From: Streptomyces abyssomicinicus | Lineage (GTDB): Bacteria; Actinomycetota; Actinomycetes; Streptomycetales; Streptomycetaceae | NCBI RefSeq assembly: GCF_008974245.1 | Contig: NZ_BBZI01000006.1 | Coordinates: forward strand, 1,287,126 to 1,351,125 | Reading direction: 5' to 3' | DNA length: 64,000 nucleotides | Part shown: positions 33,051 through 42,320 of the stretch, one piece after another | Position numbering within the stretch: position 1 is the stretch's first letter | Layout: every line of letters starts with the position of its first letter | Notes under the pieces: generated by a model | What the model was told of the DNA's origin: nothing | What the model saw: the letters and a program-made list of their open reading frames with translations, nothing else | Database searches by the model: none | Translations under genes and position numbers: made by a program

Positions 33051-33090
33051 CCGCCCGGAGCCGACCGGAGCCGACCGGAGCCGACCGGAA
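33051..33090. repeat. 10-bp tandem repeat
   Basis: Four copies of CCGACCGGAG (first copy CCGCCCGGAG, last ending GGAA) run from 33051 to 33090, between the divergent YnfA and LLM genes. Confidence 0.75.
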
Positions 33091-33118
33091 TACCTGCCGC
33101 ACCCGCCTCGTTGTCGGA

Positions 33119-33145
33119 TATAGTTCAATGGTCAACAACATTGGA
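33119..33145 (+). promoter_or_regulatory. -10 box and overlapping inverted repeat of the LLM operon
   Basis: TATAGT at 33119-33124 is a good -10 box in an AT-rich island. It is followed by TTCAATG (33124-33130) and CATTGGA (33139-33145), a 6/7-matched inverted repeat with an 8-bp spacer that would cover the transcription start. No good -35 box is visible. The layout fits a repressed promoter. Confidence 0.5.
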
Positions 33146-33155
33146 GTGAGCGACC

Positions 33156-34337
33156 ATGACCATGCAGTTCGGGATCTTCTCGGTCGGCGACGTGACGACC
33201 GACCCCACCACCGGCCGCACGCCGAGCGAGCGGGAACGCATCAAGGCCATGGTCGCCATCGCGCTCAAGGCCGAGGAGGTCGGGCTCGACGTCTTCGCCA
33301 CCGGCGAGCACCACAACCCGCCCTTCGTGCCCTCCTCGCCCACCACGATGCTCGGCTACATCGCGGCGCGGACGAAGACCCTCACCCTCTCCACCTCGAC
33401 GACGCTGATCACCACCAACGACCCGGTGAAGATCGCCGAGGACTACGCGATGCTCCAGCACCTCGCGGACGGCCGGGTGGACCTGATGATGGGCCGCGGC
33501 AACACCGGGCCGGTCTACCCGTGGTTCGGCCAGGACATCCGTGAGGGCATCAACCTCGCCATCGAGAACTACGCCCTGCTCCGCCGCCTCTGGCGGGAGG
33601 ACGTGGTGAACTGGGAGGGCAAGTTCCGCACGCCGCTGCAGGGCTTCACCTCCACGCCCCGCCCCATGGACGACGTCCCGCCGTTCGTCTGGCACGGCTC
33701 GATCCGGTCCCCCGAGATCGCCGAGCAGGCCGCGTACTACGGCGACGGCTTCTTCCACAACAACATCTTCTGGCCCTCCGACCACACCCGCCGGATGGTC
33801 GAGTTCTACCGGACCCGCTTCGCCCACTACGGGCACGGCCGCCCCGAGCAGGCGATCGTCGGCCTCGGCGGCCAGGTGTTCATGCGGAAGAACAGTCAGG
33901 ACGCCGTCCGCGAGTTCCGTCCCTACTTCGACAACGCGCCGGTCTACGGCCACGGCCCCTCCCTGGAGGAGTTCACCCGCGAGACCCCGCTGACCGTCGG
34001 CTCCCCGCAGGAGGTCATCGAGCGGACCCTGTCGTTCCGCGAGGTGGCCGGCGACTACCAGCGCCAGCTGTTCCTCATGGACCACGCGGGCCTGCCGCTG
34101 AAGACCGTGCTGGAGCAGCTCGACATCCTCGGCGAGGAGGTCGTCCCGGTGCTCCGCGAGGAGTTCGCAAAGGGCCGCCCGGCCGACGTGCCGGACGCGC
34201 CCACCCACGCCTCGCTCGTCGCCGCCGACGAGGCGGCCAAGGCCGCGGCCGCGGCCGGGACCGACGCCGGGGCCGGGGCCGGGACCACGGCCGGGGCCTC
34301 CACGACGGACGACAAGGAGAAGGAGACCGCACGATGA
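33156..34337 (+). CDS. LLM class flavin-dependent monooxygenase
   Basis: A 393-residue luciferase-like (beta/alpha)8 protein. It begins [15 protein letters not shown] and carries [40 protein letters not shown] and [18 protein letters not shown], typical of the CE1758 subfamily. These enzymes oxygenate substrates with reduced FMN from a separate reductase. The reductase gene overlaps its stop by 4 nt. Residues ~360-393 are a low-complexity Ala/Gly/Thr tail ([18 protein letters not shown]) not needed for the fold. The substrate is unknown. Confidence 0.92.
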   Translation: MTMQFGIFSVGDVTTDPTTGRTPSERERIKAMVAIALKAEEVGLDVFATGEHHNPPFVPSSPTTMLGYIAARTKTLTLSTSTTLITTNDPVKIAEDYAMLQHLADGRVDLMMGRGNTGPVYPWFGQDIREGINLAIENYALLRRLWREDVVNWEGKFRTPLQGFTSTPRPMDDVPPFVWHGSIRSPEIAEQAAYYGDGFFHNNIFWPSDHTRRMVEFYRTRFAHYGHGRPEQAIVGLGGQVFMRKNSQDAVREFRPYFDNAPVYGHGPSLEEFTRETPLTVGSPQEVIERTLSFREVAGDYQRQLFLMDHAGLPLKTVLEQLDILGEEVVPVLREEFAKGRPADVPDAPTHASLVAADEAAKAAAAAGTDAGAGAGTTAGASTTDDKEKETAR

Positions 34338-34963
34338 GCAAGCTGGTCGTCGTCTCGGCGGGTCTGAGCGTCCCGTCGTCCACCCGGCTGCTGGCCGACC
34401 GCCTGGCCCAGGCCACCGCCGGCCGCACCGGCGCCGGGATCCAGGTGATCGAGGTGCGCGACCTCGCCGTGGAGATCGCGCACAACTTCACCAACGGCTT
34501 CGCCGGACGCGATCTCGCCGCAGCCCAGCAGGCGGTCGCGGAGGCCGACGGGCTGATCGTCGTCACCCCGGTCTTCTCCGCCTCCTACAGCGGACTGTTC
34601 AAGGCGTTCTTCGACGTCCTGGACCAGGGCGCCCTGGACGGCAAGCCGGTGCTGATCGCCGCGACCGGCGGTTCGGCCCGCCACTCCCTGGTGCTGGACC
34701 ACGCGCTGCGGCCGCTCTTCAGCTACCTGAAGGCCGTGGTCGTGCCGACCGGCGTGTACGCGGCCTCGGAGGACTGGGGCGCCGAGGGGCTGCCGGAGCG
34801 CGTCGAGCGCGCGGCCGGCCAGCTCGCCGCCCTGATGGCCGGGCCCGCCCGGCTGCCCGCCGCCCGCACCGCGCAGGAGGACGACCCCGCCGTCGTCCGG
34901 GTCGGCGAACTGGAGACCGTCCCCTTCGAGCAGGCACTCCAGGCGCTGCGCCGCCCGTCCTGA
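34334..34963 (+). CDS. NADPH-dependent FMN reductase (CE1759 type)
   Basis: A 209-residue flavodoxin-like reductase. The phosphate-binding region SAGLSVPSSTRLLADRLA, the flavin loop TPVFSASYSGLFKAFFDVLD and ATGGSARHSLVLDHALRPLF are all diagnostic. It should supply reduced FMN to the LLM monooxygenase encoded just upstream; ATGA overlap couples their translation. This is the second half of a two-component oxygenase. Confidence 0.92.
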   Translation: MSKLVVVSAGLSVPSSTRLLADRLAQATAGRTGAGIQVIEVRDLAVEIAHNFTNGFAGRDLAAAQQAVAEADGLIVVTPVFSASYSGLFKAFFDVLDQGALDGKPVLIAATGGSARHSLVLDHALRPLFSYLKAVVVPTGVYAASEDWGAEGLPERVERAAGQLAALMAGPARLPAARTAQEDDPAVVRVGELETVPFEQALQALRRPS

Positions 34964-35022
34964 CCTCCGGGGCCCCGTCCCGCCGCACGGCCTGTGGGGC
35001 ACCTGCACGGAAATGACACACT

Positions 35023-35745
35023 GTGCGCGTGCCCCACACCGTGCTGCTCGCCGAGGACGACCGCGCCATCCGCAACGCGCTGGCCCGCGCCCTCACCCTG
35101 GAGGGCTACGAGGTCACCGCCGTCTCCGACGGCGCCGCCGCGCTCGAGCAGGCCACCGCCACCGCGCCCGACGTACTGGTGCTGGACGTGATGATGCCCG
35201 GCGTCGACGGCCTCCAGGTCTGCCGCGAACTGCGCGCCCGCGGCGACCGCACCCCCATCCTGATGCTGACCGCGCTGGTCGAGACCGCCGACCGGATCGC
35301 CGGCCTGGACGCCGGGGCCGACGACTACGTACCCAAGCCCTTCGAGGTGGACGAGGTCTTCGCCCGCCTGCGCGCCCTGCTGCGCCGGGCCGGCAAGGAA
35401 CCCCTGCCCGCGCCCGCCGCGCAGGACCCGAACCCCACCGGCCCGAGGGACCTGACCGCGGCCGGACTGCGGATGGACCCCTCCGCACGCCGCGTCTGGC
35501 GCGACGAGCGCGAGATAGAGCTCACCCGCACCGAGTTCGACCTGCTGGAACTGCTGCTGCGCCACGCGGGGGTGGTCCTCGACCACGCCACCATCTACGA
35601 CCGCATCTGGGGCTACGACTTCGGCCCCGGCTCCAAGAACCTCGCCGTCTACGTCGGCTACCTGCGCCGCAAGCTGGACGAGCCGGGCGCCCCGCAGCTG
35701 ATCCACACCGTGCGGGGCGTCGGGTACGTGCTGCGGGAGGGCTGA
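35023..35745 (+). CDS. OmpR family response regulator
   Basis: Encodes 240 residues. The receiver domain has Asp12/Asp13, the phosphoacceptor Asp55 in VLDVMMPG, Thr83 and Lys105 in YVPKPFE. The winged-helix output domain ends with the recognition segment NLAVYVGYLRRKLDEPG and HTVRGVGYVL. The GTG at 35023 was chosen for its GGAAA site; GTG 35029 is an alternative. Its stop is 4 bp before the kinase gene. The targets are unknown; the layout resembles the actinobacterial MprA/PrrA group. Confidence 0.93.
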   Translation: MRVPHTVLLAEDDRAIRNALARALTLEGYEVTAVSDGAAALEQATATAPDVLVLDVMMPGVDGLQVCRELRARGDRTPILMLTALVETADRIAGLDAGADDYVPKPFEVDEVFARLRALLRRAGKEPLPAPAAQDPNPTGPRDLTAAGLRMDPSARRVWRDEREIELTRTEFDLLELLLRHAGVVLDHATIYDRIWGYDFGPGSKNLAVYVGYLRRKLDEPGAPQLIHTVRGVGYVLREG

Positions 35746-35749
35746 GCGG

Positions 35750-37144
35750 ATGCCCGCACGCCACGGCCGGCTGGCCTCCCTGCGGACCGGCTTCGCCGTC
35801 TCCTTCGCGGCGGTCGCCGCCGCGGTCACCGTGGTGGTCGGCCTGCTCTCCTACAGCGCCGCCGCGCGGATGGTGCGGATCGACCAGCAGACGATATTCG
35901 CCGAGGTGGTCGGCGACCTGCGGGCCGAGGTCCGGGAGCGGCGGATGACCCCGGAGGACTTCTCCTCACACGTCCCCGGCCACGACATCGTCCGCCCCAG
36001 CCGCACGGTCGTGCAGGTCCTGGGACCGGACGGTGCGGTCGACGACCCCGGCCGCCCCGCCCTCCCGGTCACCGCCGAGGACCGCCGCACCGCCCTCCAG
36101 CAGGCCGCCGGACGCACCGTCGAGCACGCCGACATCGAGGCCGGCCACGACATGTACCGCATCGCCACCGTCTCCCTCGGCGGCGGGCGCGGCGCGGTCC
36201 AGGTCGCCCACGAGTTCAGCGACACCGAGGACCTGCTGCGCGAACTCCAGCGGCGCACCGCCTGGCAGATCGTCGCCGTCGTCTTCGCCGCCGGCCTCTT
36301 CGGCTGGTGGCTCGCCCACCGCATCACCCGCCGCCTGGTCGCCCTGACCGACGCCGCCGAGGCGGTGGCCCGCACCCGGCGGCTGTCCATCCAGGTCCCG
36401 GTCACCGGCGGCGACGAGGTGGGCCGCCTCGGCCGCTCCTTCGACCGCATGCTCGACCGGCTCGCCCAGTCCGAGGAGGACCAGCGCCGCCTGGTCCAGG
36501 ACGCCGGCCACGAGCTGCGCACGCCGCTGACCTCGCTGCGCACCAACATCTCGACGCTCCGCCGGATCGACGAGCTCCCGCCGCGGGCCCGTGAGGAACT
36601 GGTGGACGACCTGGCCACCGAGTCACGCGAGCTGACCGACCTGGTCAACGAGCTGGTCGACCTCGCGGCGGGCCAGTCGGACGCCGAACCCGTCCGCCCG
36701 GTCGACCTGGCGGAACTCGCCGAGGACGTCGCCGTGCACGCCCGCCGCCGCACCGGCCGCGACATCCGGGTCGCCGTCACCGGCGACACCACGGTCGACG
36801 GCCGCGCCTCGGCCCTCCAGCGGGCCATCTCCAGCCTGGTGGAGAACGCCGCCAAGTTCGACCAGGACGGCACCGGCCCCATCGAGGTCCGGGTGATCCG
36901 CCCCGAGGGCTCCGGCCACGTCCGCGTGGAGGTCCTCGACCGCGGCCCCGGCATCGCCCCCGCCCACCTGGGCCGCGTCTTCGACCGCTTCTACCGCACC
37001 CCCGCCGCCCGCAGCCTCCCCGGCTCCGGCCTCGGCCTCTCGATCGTCCGCGAGGTCGCCGCCTCCCACAACGGCGCCCCGTTCGCCTTCCGCCGCGACG
37101 GCGGCGGCTCCGTCATCGGCTTCACGGTGCGCGAGGAGCCGTAG
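35750..37144 (+). CDS. Sensor histidine kinase
   Basis: Encodes 464 residues. Two membrane helices (about 12-36 and 172-192) enclose an extracytoplasmic sensor of ~135 residues. A HAMP domain follows (RITRRLVALTDAAEAVARTR), then the phosphoacceptor His254 in DAGHELRTPL, an N box ENAAKFD, and G boxes DRGPGIA and GSGLGLSIV. It pairs with the response regulator 4 bp upstream. The sensor domain has no recognised ligand fold. A weak hairpin separates it from the convergent rtcB. Confidence 0.93.
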   Translation: MPARHGRLASLRTGFAVSFAAVAAAVTVVVGLLSYSAAARMVRIDQQTIFAEVVGDLRAEVRERRMTPEDFSSHVPGHDIVRPSRTVVQVLGPDGAVDDPGRPALPVTAEDRRTALQQAAGRTVEHADIEAGHDMYRIATVSLGGGRGAVQVAHEFSDTEDLLRELQRRTAWQIVAVVFAAGLFGWWLAHRITRRLVALTDAAEAVARTRRLSIQVPVTGGDEVGRLGRSFDRMLDRLAQSEEDQRRLVQDAGHELRTPLTSLRTNISTLRRIDELPPRAREELVDDLATESRELTDLVNELVDLAAGQSDAEPVRPVDLAELAEDVAVHARRRTGRDIRVAVTGDTTVDGRASALQRAISSLVENAAKFDQDGTGPIEVRVIRPEGSGHVRVEVLDRGPGIAPAHLGRVFDRFYRTPAARSLPGSGLGLSIVREVAASHNGAPFAFRRDGGGSVIGFTVREEP

Positions 37145-37181
37145 CGCGACGCGGCGGCCCGCTTGTGCCCGCCGGGGGGCG

Positions 37182-37201
37182 GACCGGGCGGGCGCCCGGT
37201 C
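37182..37201. terminator. Short hairpin between the kinase gene and rtcB
   Basis: GACCGGGC (37182-37189) pairs with GCCCGGTC (37194-37201) around GGGC. Its right arm touches the rtcB stop codon. It lies between convergent genes and is weaker than the other terminators here. Confidence 0.45.
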
Positions 37202-38393
37202 AGCCCTTGACGCAGACGACCTGCTTGAGCTGCGCCACCACGGCCACCAGGTCCCGCTGCTGGTCGATGACCTGCTCGATCGGCTTGTAGGCCGCCGGGA
37301 TCTCGTCCACCACTCCGGAGTCCTTGCGGCACTCGACGCCCTGCGTCTGCCGCTCCAGGTCCGCCGCCGTGAACCGCCGCTTGGCCGCGTTCCGGCTCAT
37401 CCGCCGGCCCGCGCCGTGCGACGCGGAGTTGAACGACTTGTCGTTCCCCAGCCCCTTCACGATGTACGAGCCGGTGCCCATGGAGCCTGGGATGATCCCG
37501 TACTCGCCGGACCGCGCGCTGATCGCGCCCTTCCGGGTGACCAGCAGGTCCATCCCCTCGTACCGCTCACGGCTGACGTAGTTGTGGTGGCAGCTGATCT
37601 CGGGCTCGAAGGTCACCTTGGCCTTCTTGAACTCCTTGCGGACCACGTCCTTGAAGAGCGCCATCATGATCGACCGGTTGAACCTGGCGTACTCCTGCGC
37701 CCAGTACAGGTCGTTCTGGTAGGCGGCCATCTGCGGCGTGTCCGCGACGAACACCGCCAGGTCGCGGTCGACCAGCCCCTGGTTGTGCGGCAGCCGCTGG
37801 GCGACGCCGATGTGGTGCTCGGCGAGTTCCTTGCCGATGTTCCGCGACCCGGAGTGCAGCATCAGCCACACCGAGCCCTCGGTGTCGAGACAGAACTCAA
37901 TGAAGTGGTTTCCACTTCCGAGCGTTCCCGCCTGCTTGGAGGCGCGATCCTGACGAAATTTGACCTCTTCGGCGATCCCGTCGAACCGTTCCCACAGGTC
38001 GTCCCAGGCCGCGGTGGCGAAGCCGTGCATCCGCCCCGGGTCCACCGCGGTGTCGTGCATCCCCCGGCCCACCGGAATGGCCTGCTCGATCTTCGAGCGC
38101 AGCCGCGAGAGGTCCCCCGGCAGGTCGTTCGCGGTCAGCGACGTCTTCACCGCGGACATCCCGCAGCCGATGTCGACACCGACCGCCGCCGGGCAGACCG
38201 CGCCCTGCATGGCGATCACCGAGCCGACCGTCGCGCCCTTGCCGTAGTGCACGTCCGGCATCACGGCCAGGCCCTTGATCCACGGGAGCGTCGCGACGTT
38301 GTGGAGCTGGCGCATGGCCACGTCCTCGACCGAGGCCGGATCCGTCCACATGCGGATCGGCACCTTGGCGCCCGGTACCTCGACGTACGACAT
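37200..38393 (-). CDS. rtcB: RNA-splicing ligase RtcB
   Basis: A 397-residue GTP/Mn2+-dependent RNA ligase joining 2',3'-cyclic phosphate or 3'-phosphate ends to 5'-OH ends. The metal and active-site motifs are MPDVHYGKG, GVDIGCG (Cys77), GSGNHFIEF, LHSGSR and the guanylylated His326 in NSASHGAGRRMSR. The length is typical for the bacterial short form. No archease, RtcA or RtcR gene is nearby. The ATG at 38393 has GGGGGAG upstream. The ~190 bp upstream are AT-rich for this genome and should hold its promoter. Confidence 0.95.
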   Translation of the reverse strand: MSYVEVPGAKVPIRMWTDPASVEDVAMRQLHNVATLPWIKGLAVMPDVHYGKGATVGSVIAMQGAVCPAAVGVDIGCGMSAVKTSLTANDLPGDLSRLRSKIEQAIPVGRGMHDTAVDPGRMHGFATAAWDDLWERFDGIAEEVKFRQDRASKQAGTLGSGNHFIEFCLDTEGSVWLMLHSGSRNIGKELAEHHIGVAQRLPHNQGLVDRDLAVFVADTPQMAAYQNDLYWAQEYARFNRSIMMALFKDVVRKEFKKAKVTFEPEISCHHNYVSRERYEGMDLLVTRKGAISARSGEYGIIPGSMGTGSYIVKGLGNDKSFNSASHGAGRRMSRNAAKRRFTAADLERQTQGVECRKDSGVVDEIPAAYKPIEQVIDQQRDLVAVVAQLKQVVCVKG

Positions 38394-38587
38394 GACCGAC
38401 CATCTCCCCCAAAAACGACAACGGAAATCACACAGAAGCCGACAAGCTCATACAGAACTGAGAATCATGACCAACGTCACGAAAGGGATCGCGAACCGGC
38501 GTTCCCGGCGGCGTGTGCGATACACATTGTCTGCCGGGCCCCCGTCCCCCCGGCAACCGATTAACCCCCCGTGAGAGGAGCCCGACC

Positions 38588-39460
38588 GTGCCGCGGAAGG
38601 CGTACACCATCGGCACCGCCGCACTGCTCGCGGCCGTGCTGGCCGGCTGCAGCGGCGGTCCCTCGGAGGGCGGGCAGGCCAACGACTCCAAGCCGGGCGC
38701 CGCCGACGCCACGACGGCCGAGGCCGAGCCCGGCCGCTACCGCACGCTGCCCGAACCCTGTGGCGCGGTGGGCGAGGGCACGCTGGAGCGGATGCTCCCC
38801 GGCCTGAAGCAGATCACGGACGCCAGAAAGCGCGAGGCGGCCTACGAGGGCACCTCGGACCTCAGCTACGACCTGGACCGCCAGGTGGGCTGCCACTGGC
38901 AGGCCGGTTCCCGGGACGCCACCGACTCGCTCTCCCTCGACTTCGAGCGGGTGGTCTCCTACGAACCCGAGGTGGGCGACGACGCCAAGGCCGGGGAGAT
39001 CTTCACCGACCTCCGCGAGGAGGCCGGCGTCCCCGCCCCCGGCGCCGGGTCGTCCACGACCCCCGACGACGCCGCGTCCCCCTCGGCCTCCGCCTCCGGC
39101 GCGGACGCCACGGCGGACGGGAAGGGCGGGACGGCCGGGGCCGACGGGGCCGCCGGAGAGGACACCGGGCCCGCGTCCGGCTCCCCCGAGGGCTCCGCGG
39201 GGACCGACGGCACGGCGGACCTCGGTCCGCGTTCCCTGGAGGAACTCGGCGACGAGGCCTTCCTCGACGACAGCCTCGGAGCCGCCGGAACCACCGCTTC
39301 CGAGCGCACCGTCACTGTGGTGTTCCGCACGTCCAACGTCATCGTGAAGATCGTTTACACAAGCCGTCCGACCTTGGCCGGTGAGACCACGGACGGTGAG
39401 GAAATGCAGGACAGGGCCCGTGAACTGGCCGCCGCGCTGGCCGAGGAACTGGTCGGCTGA
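38588..39460 (+). CDS. DUF3558 family lipoprotein (copy 1)
   Basis: A 290-residue lipoprotein: AALLAAVLAGC places the lipidated Cys at 21. The DUF3558-like part has the TLPEPCGAVGEGTLERMLPG and VGCHWQAGSRDATDSLSLDF segments, with paired cysteines likely disulfide-bonded. A disordered Ala/Gly/Asp insertion spans residues ~155-210. The domain resumes at TVTVVFRTSNVIVKIVY. GTG 38588 was chosen because AGAGGAG lies 8 nt upstream. A relative follows at 39639. The role is unknown; the pair may bind something in the wall space. Confidence 0.85.
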   Translation: MPRKAYTIGTAALLAAVLAGCSGGPSEGGQANDSKPGAADATTAEAEPGRYRTLPEPCGAVGEGTLERMLPGLKQITDARKREAAYEGTSDLSYDLDRQVGCHWQAGSRDATDSLSLDFERVVSYEPEVGDDAKAGEIFTDLREEAGVPAPGAGSSTTPDDAASPSASASGADATADGKGGTAGADGAAGEDTGPASGSPEGSAGTDGTADLGPRSLEELGDEAFLDDSLGAAGTTASERTVTVVFRTSNVIVKIVYTSRPTLAGETTDGEEMQDRARELAAALAEELVG

Positions 39461-39638
39461 CACCCTGGCACAGCCGTCGCCCACCTGTCCGGCGAACGCC
39501 TCGGCACGGGCGACGGGCCTCGCTCACCGCGTACCGTGATCTGCCGGACCGGGATCAACACCACACCCGCGGTCATCCGCCGGGTCGGGGGTATCCGGGT
39601 CCCGCAGGAGCCGAAGCGAAGCCGTGAGTGAAGGAACC

Positions 39639-40433
39639 ATGCAGCGAGCGCACCGAGCCAACCGTCCCGTCCAGCGAGTCGTCCGCGCCCTGACGGGTGT
39701 GGCCGTGGTCCCCGTGATGCTCGTCGCCGCGGGGTGCTCCTCGGACGCGGAGCCGAAGGCCGACGCCAAGCAGAGCGCCGGCAGCGGTGAGTCCTCCGCC
39801 AAGCCCTCGCCGTCGGTGGCGCCGGCCGCCTACAAGGAGCTGCCCGAGGCGTGCGACGCGCTGGGCAAGAAGACACTGGGCAAGCTGGTGCCCAAGGGCC
39901 TGAAGACCGAGAAGGCCGGCCGCACCGACGACGCCGGCACCCGCGGCAGCTGCACCTGGAACAGCCTCGACGACAACGGCGTCAAGGGTTCGCAGTACCG
40001 CTGGCTGAGCGTCTCGCTGCTGCGCTTCGACTCCAGCCAGGTGCGGGGCACCGGCGAGGAGCAGGCCAAGGAGCAGTACGAGGCCCTGGTCGCCGACGCG
40101 AAGAAGACCGCGGACGCCAAGAAGGTCGCCGACAAGCCGGTCAAGGGGGTCGGTGAAGAGGCCACCCTGGTCACCTATGACCTGAAGAAGAAGGAAGGCC
40201 TCTTCAAGCAGCAGACCGTGGTCGCCCTGGTCGAGAACGTCGTGGTGACGATCGACTACAACGGCGCGGGCCTGGCCGGCGAGGACGCCCCGAGCGTGAA
40301 GACGCTGAGCGGGCGGGCGGCCGACGCCGCCGAGGAGGCCGTCGCGAAGGTCGCCGCGGCGAACGGCGACGCCGCCTCCGGCTCCTCCGCCTCCCCGTCG
40401 GCGTCCGCCTCCGCGTCCGCCGCCAAGTCGTGA
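39639..40433 (+). CDS. DUF3558 family lipoprotein (copy 2)
   Basis: A 264-residue relative of the preceding gene. Its signal ends PVMLVAAGC (Cys33). The core shows the matching Cys pair in LPEACDALGKKTLGKLVPKG and GSCTWNSLDDNG, then LVENVVVTIDYNG. The C-terminus is a Ser/Ala tail (SASPSASASASAAKS). ATG 39639 with AAGGA close by is preferred over GTG 39624. It is probably expressed together with the DUF2637 gene downstream. Confidence 0.83.
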   Translation: MQRAHRANRPVQRVVRALTGVAVVPVMLVAAGCSSDAEPKADAKQSAGSGESSAKPSPSVAPAAYKELPEACDALGKKTLGKLVPKGLKTEKAGRTDDAGTRGSCTWNSLDDNGVKGSQYRWLSVSLLRFDSSQVRGTGEEQAKEQYEALVADAKKTADAKKVADKPVKGVGEEATLVTYDLKKKEGLFKQQTVVALVENVVVTIDYNGAGLAGEDAPSVKTLSGRAADAAEEAVAKVAAANGDAASGSSASPSASASASAAKS

Positions 40434-40620
40434 CCTCCGGCTCCGACGCCTCATAGCGGGGAAAACCCCGCCGCGCGGGCGTGCGAGACGTCCCGTACGT
40501 CCGCCACCGCCCGAGTCGCGCAGCACCTCGCGGGTGCCGGTGCGGTCGACCGACCGCCCGGCACCCGTACACATGTGCAACCCTGGTGCGCGCAACAGGA
40601 CAGTCTGGAAGGGGAGTCGG

Positions 40621-42204
40621 GTGGCCGCGCCACAGCTCACACGGACGCATCGCATACTCATCGGGGTGGTGATCGCGGGCGCCGTGGTCATCGCCGCGAT
40701 CGGCTTCGCCGGGTCGTACGCGGCCGTGAAGGAACTCGCCTTCCAGAAGGGCTTCGGGAACTTCAGTTACGTCTTCCCGATCGGCATCGACGCCGGCATC
40801 TGCGTGCTGCTGGCGCTGGACCTGCTGCTGACGTGGATCCGGATCCCGTTCCCGATGCTCCGGCAGACGGCCTGGCTGCTGACGGCCGCGACGATCGCCT
40901 TCAACGGCGCGGCGGCCTGGCCCGACCCGCTGGGCGTCGGGATGCACGCCATCATCCCGGTCCTGTTCGTGGTCGCCGTCGAGGCCGCCCGGCACGCCAT
41001 CGGGCGGATCGCCGACATCACGGCCGACAAGCACATGGAGGGCGTCCGGGTCACCCGGTGGCTGCTGTCACCGGTGCCGACCTTCCTGCTGTGGCGGCGG
41101 ATGAAGCTGTGGGAGCTGCGCTCCTACGAGGAGGTCATCAAGCTGGAGCAGGAGCGGCTGGTGTACCGGACCCGGCTGCGGGCCCGCTTCGGCCGCGCCT
41201 GGCGCCGCAAGGCCCCGGTGGAGTCGCTGATGCCGCTGCGGCTCGCCAAGTTCGGCGTGCCCCTCGCGGACACCGCCGCGGCGGGGCTGGCGGCGGCGGG
41301 CATCAAGCCCGCGGTCGTCGCGGCCGCCGAGGTGGAGCGCGAGGACCGCCCCGGCCTCCGGCGCGGCGCCTCCCCGGCCGCCGGCGGCGAGCCGGCCCCG
41401 GAGCTGGAGAGCGCGGCCGCCCCCCGGCAGGCCCCCGCCGCGCCGGGGCAGCCCCAGGAACAGCAGCCCTGGCAGCAGCAGCCGCAGCAGCCGGGGTACC
41501 AGCAGGCGCCGCCCGCCGCCGCTCAGCCCCAGCCGCCCGTCGAGCAGCAGCTCTACTACGGCTCCGACGGCAGCGCCTGGTTCTACGACGCCCGCGTCGG
41601 CGGCTACAGCCCGGCCACCTACCAGCCGGACCCGGCCACCGAGCAGTGGTACGCCCAGCAGGAGCCGCCGCGGCCGGAGGCGGGCGGGCCCCCGCCCGGA
41701 CCGGGGAACGGGACGCAGGGCCAGGAGCCGCCGTACCAGCAGCCGCGGCAGGAGCCCCAGCACCAGGAGCAGCAGCACCAGGAGCAGCAGTACCAGGAGC
41801 CGCAGCCGTCCCCCGAGGACACCGGCACCTTCCCCGTCCCCGTCGGCCAGCCCGGCGGCCGCACCCGGCAGCTCGGCGAGGGCGCCCAGCCCGACGGCGA
41901 GCCGGCCCCCGAGCCGCGGCCCGCGCCCGCCCCGGAGCCGGAGATCACCATCCCCGCGCCGCGCCAGGAGCAGCGGCCCGCCGCCGGTCCCACGGCGGAG
42001 TTCGAGACCGAGAAGGAGCGCGAGGACGCCTACTACCAGGTGTTCCGGCGTGCCATCGACGGCGGCTTCCCCACCCCGCGCCAGCTCGGTGAGATCCTCG
42101 AGGCCCAGTTCGGCCACACCTTCACCACCGCGGAGCTGAAGAACTACGTGGAGCGCTTCGGCACCCGCTACGACGTGGAACTCGCCCAGGACCACATCGC
42201 CTAG
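40621..42204 (+). CDS. DUF2637 domain membrane protein with Gln/Pro-rich linker
   Basis: Encodes 527 residues. The N-terminal DUF2637 part has four helices (RILIGVVIAGAVVIAAIGFA; FPIGIDAGICVLLALDLLL; TAWLLTAATIAFNGAAAW; HAIIPVLFVVAVEAAR) and then a basic soluble region. Residues ~270-440 are a Gln/Pro-rich disordered linker, with repeats like PQHQEQQHQEQQYQEPQP. The last ~60 residues are a small helical domain (YYQVFRRAIDGGFPTPRQLG...AELKNYVERF) resembling the winged DNA-binding ends of actinomycete Spd/Tra-like proteins. The GTG at 40621 follows GGGGAG. DUF2637 is also seen on conjugative plasmids, but no other transfer gene is here. Confidence 0.82.
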   Translation: MAAPQLTRTHRILIGVVIAGAVVIAAIGFAGSYAAVKELAFQKGFGNFSYVFPIGIDAGICVLLALDLLLTWIRIPFPMLRQTAWLLTAATIAFNGAAAWPDPLGVGMHAIIPVLFVVAVEAARHAIGRIADITADKHMEGVRVTRWLLSPVPTFLLWRRMKLWELRSYEEVIKLEQERLVYRTRLRARFGRAWRRKAPVESLMPLRLAKFGVPLADTAAAGLAAAGIKPAVVAAAEVEREDRPGLRRGASPAAGGEPAPELESAAAPRQAPAAPGQPQEQQPWQQQPQQPGYQQAPPAAAQPQPPVEQQLYYGSDGSAWFYDARVGGYSPATYQPDPATEQWYAQQEPPRPEAGGPPPGPGNGTQGQEPPYQQPRQEPQHQEQQHQEQQYQEPQPSPEDTGTFPVPVGQPGGRTRQLGEGAQPDGEPAPEPRPAPAPEPEITIPAPRQEQRPAAGPTAEFETEKEREDAYYQVFRRAIDGGFPTPRQLGEILEAQFGHTFTTAELKNYVERFGTRYDVELAQDHIA

Positions 42205-42320
42205 GCCCCACGAACGCCCGGCACCCTGGCACAGGCCCGCGCCCGCATGGGCCGCGCCGCCACGGGGAAGGGAGCCCTTGCGGTCGAGCGGAGCGCGGGA
42301 ACCGGATGGGCGGAGGCCTC

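Noticed and set aside
40621..42204. DUF2637 protein as evidence of a conjugative element
   Set aside because: No Tra ATPase, replication or integration gene accompanies it, and the flanking genes are chromosomal housekeeping genes.
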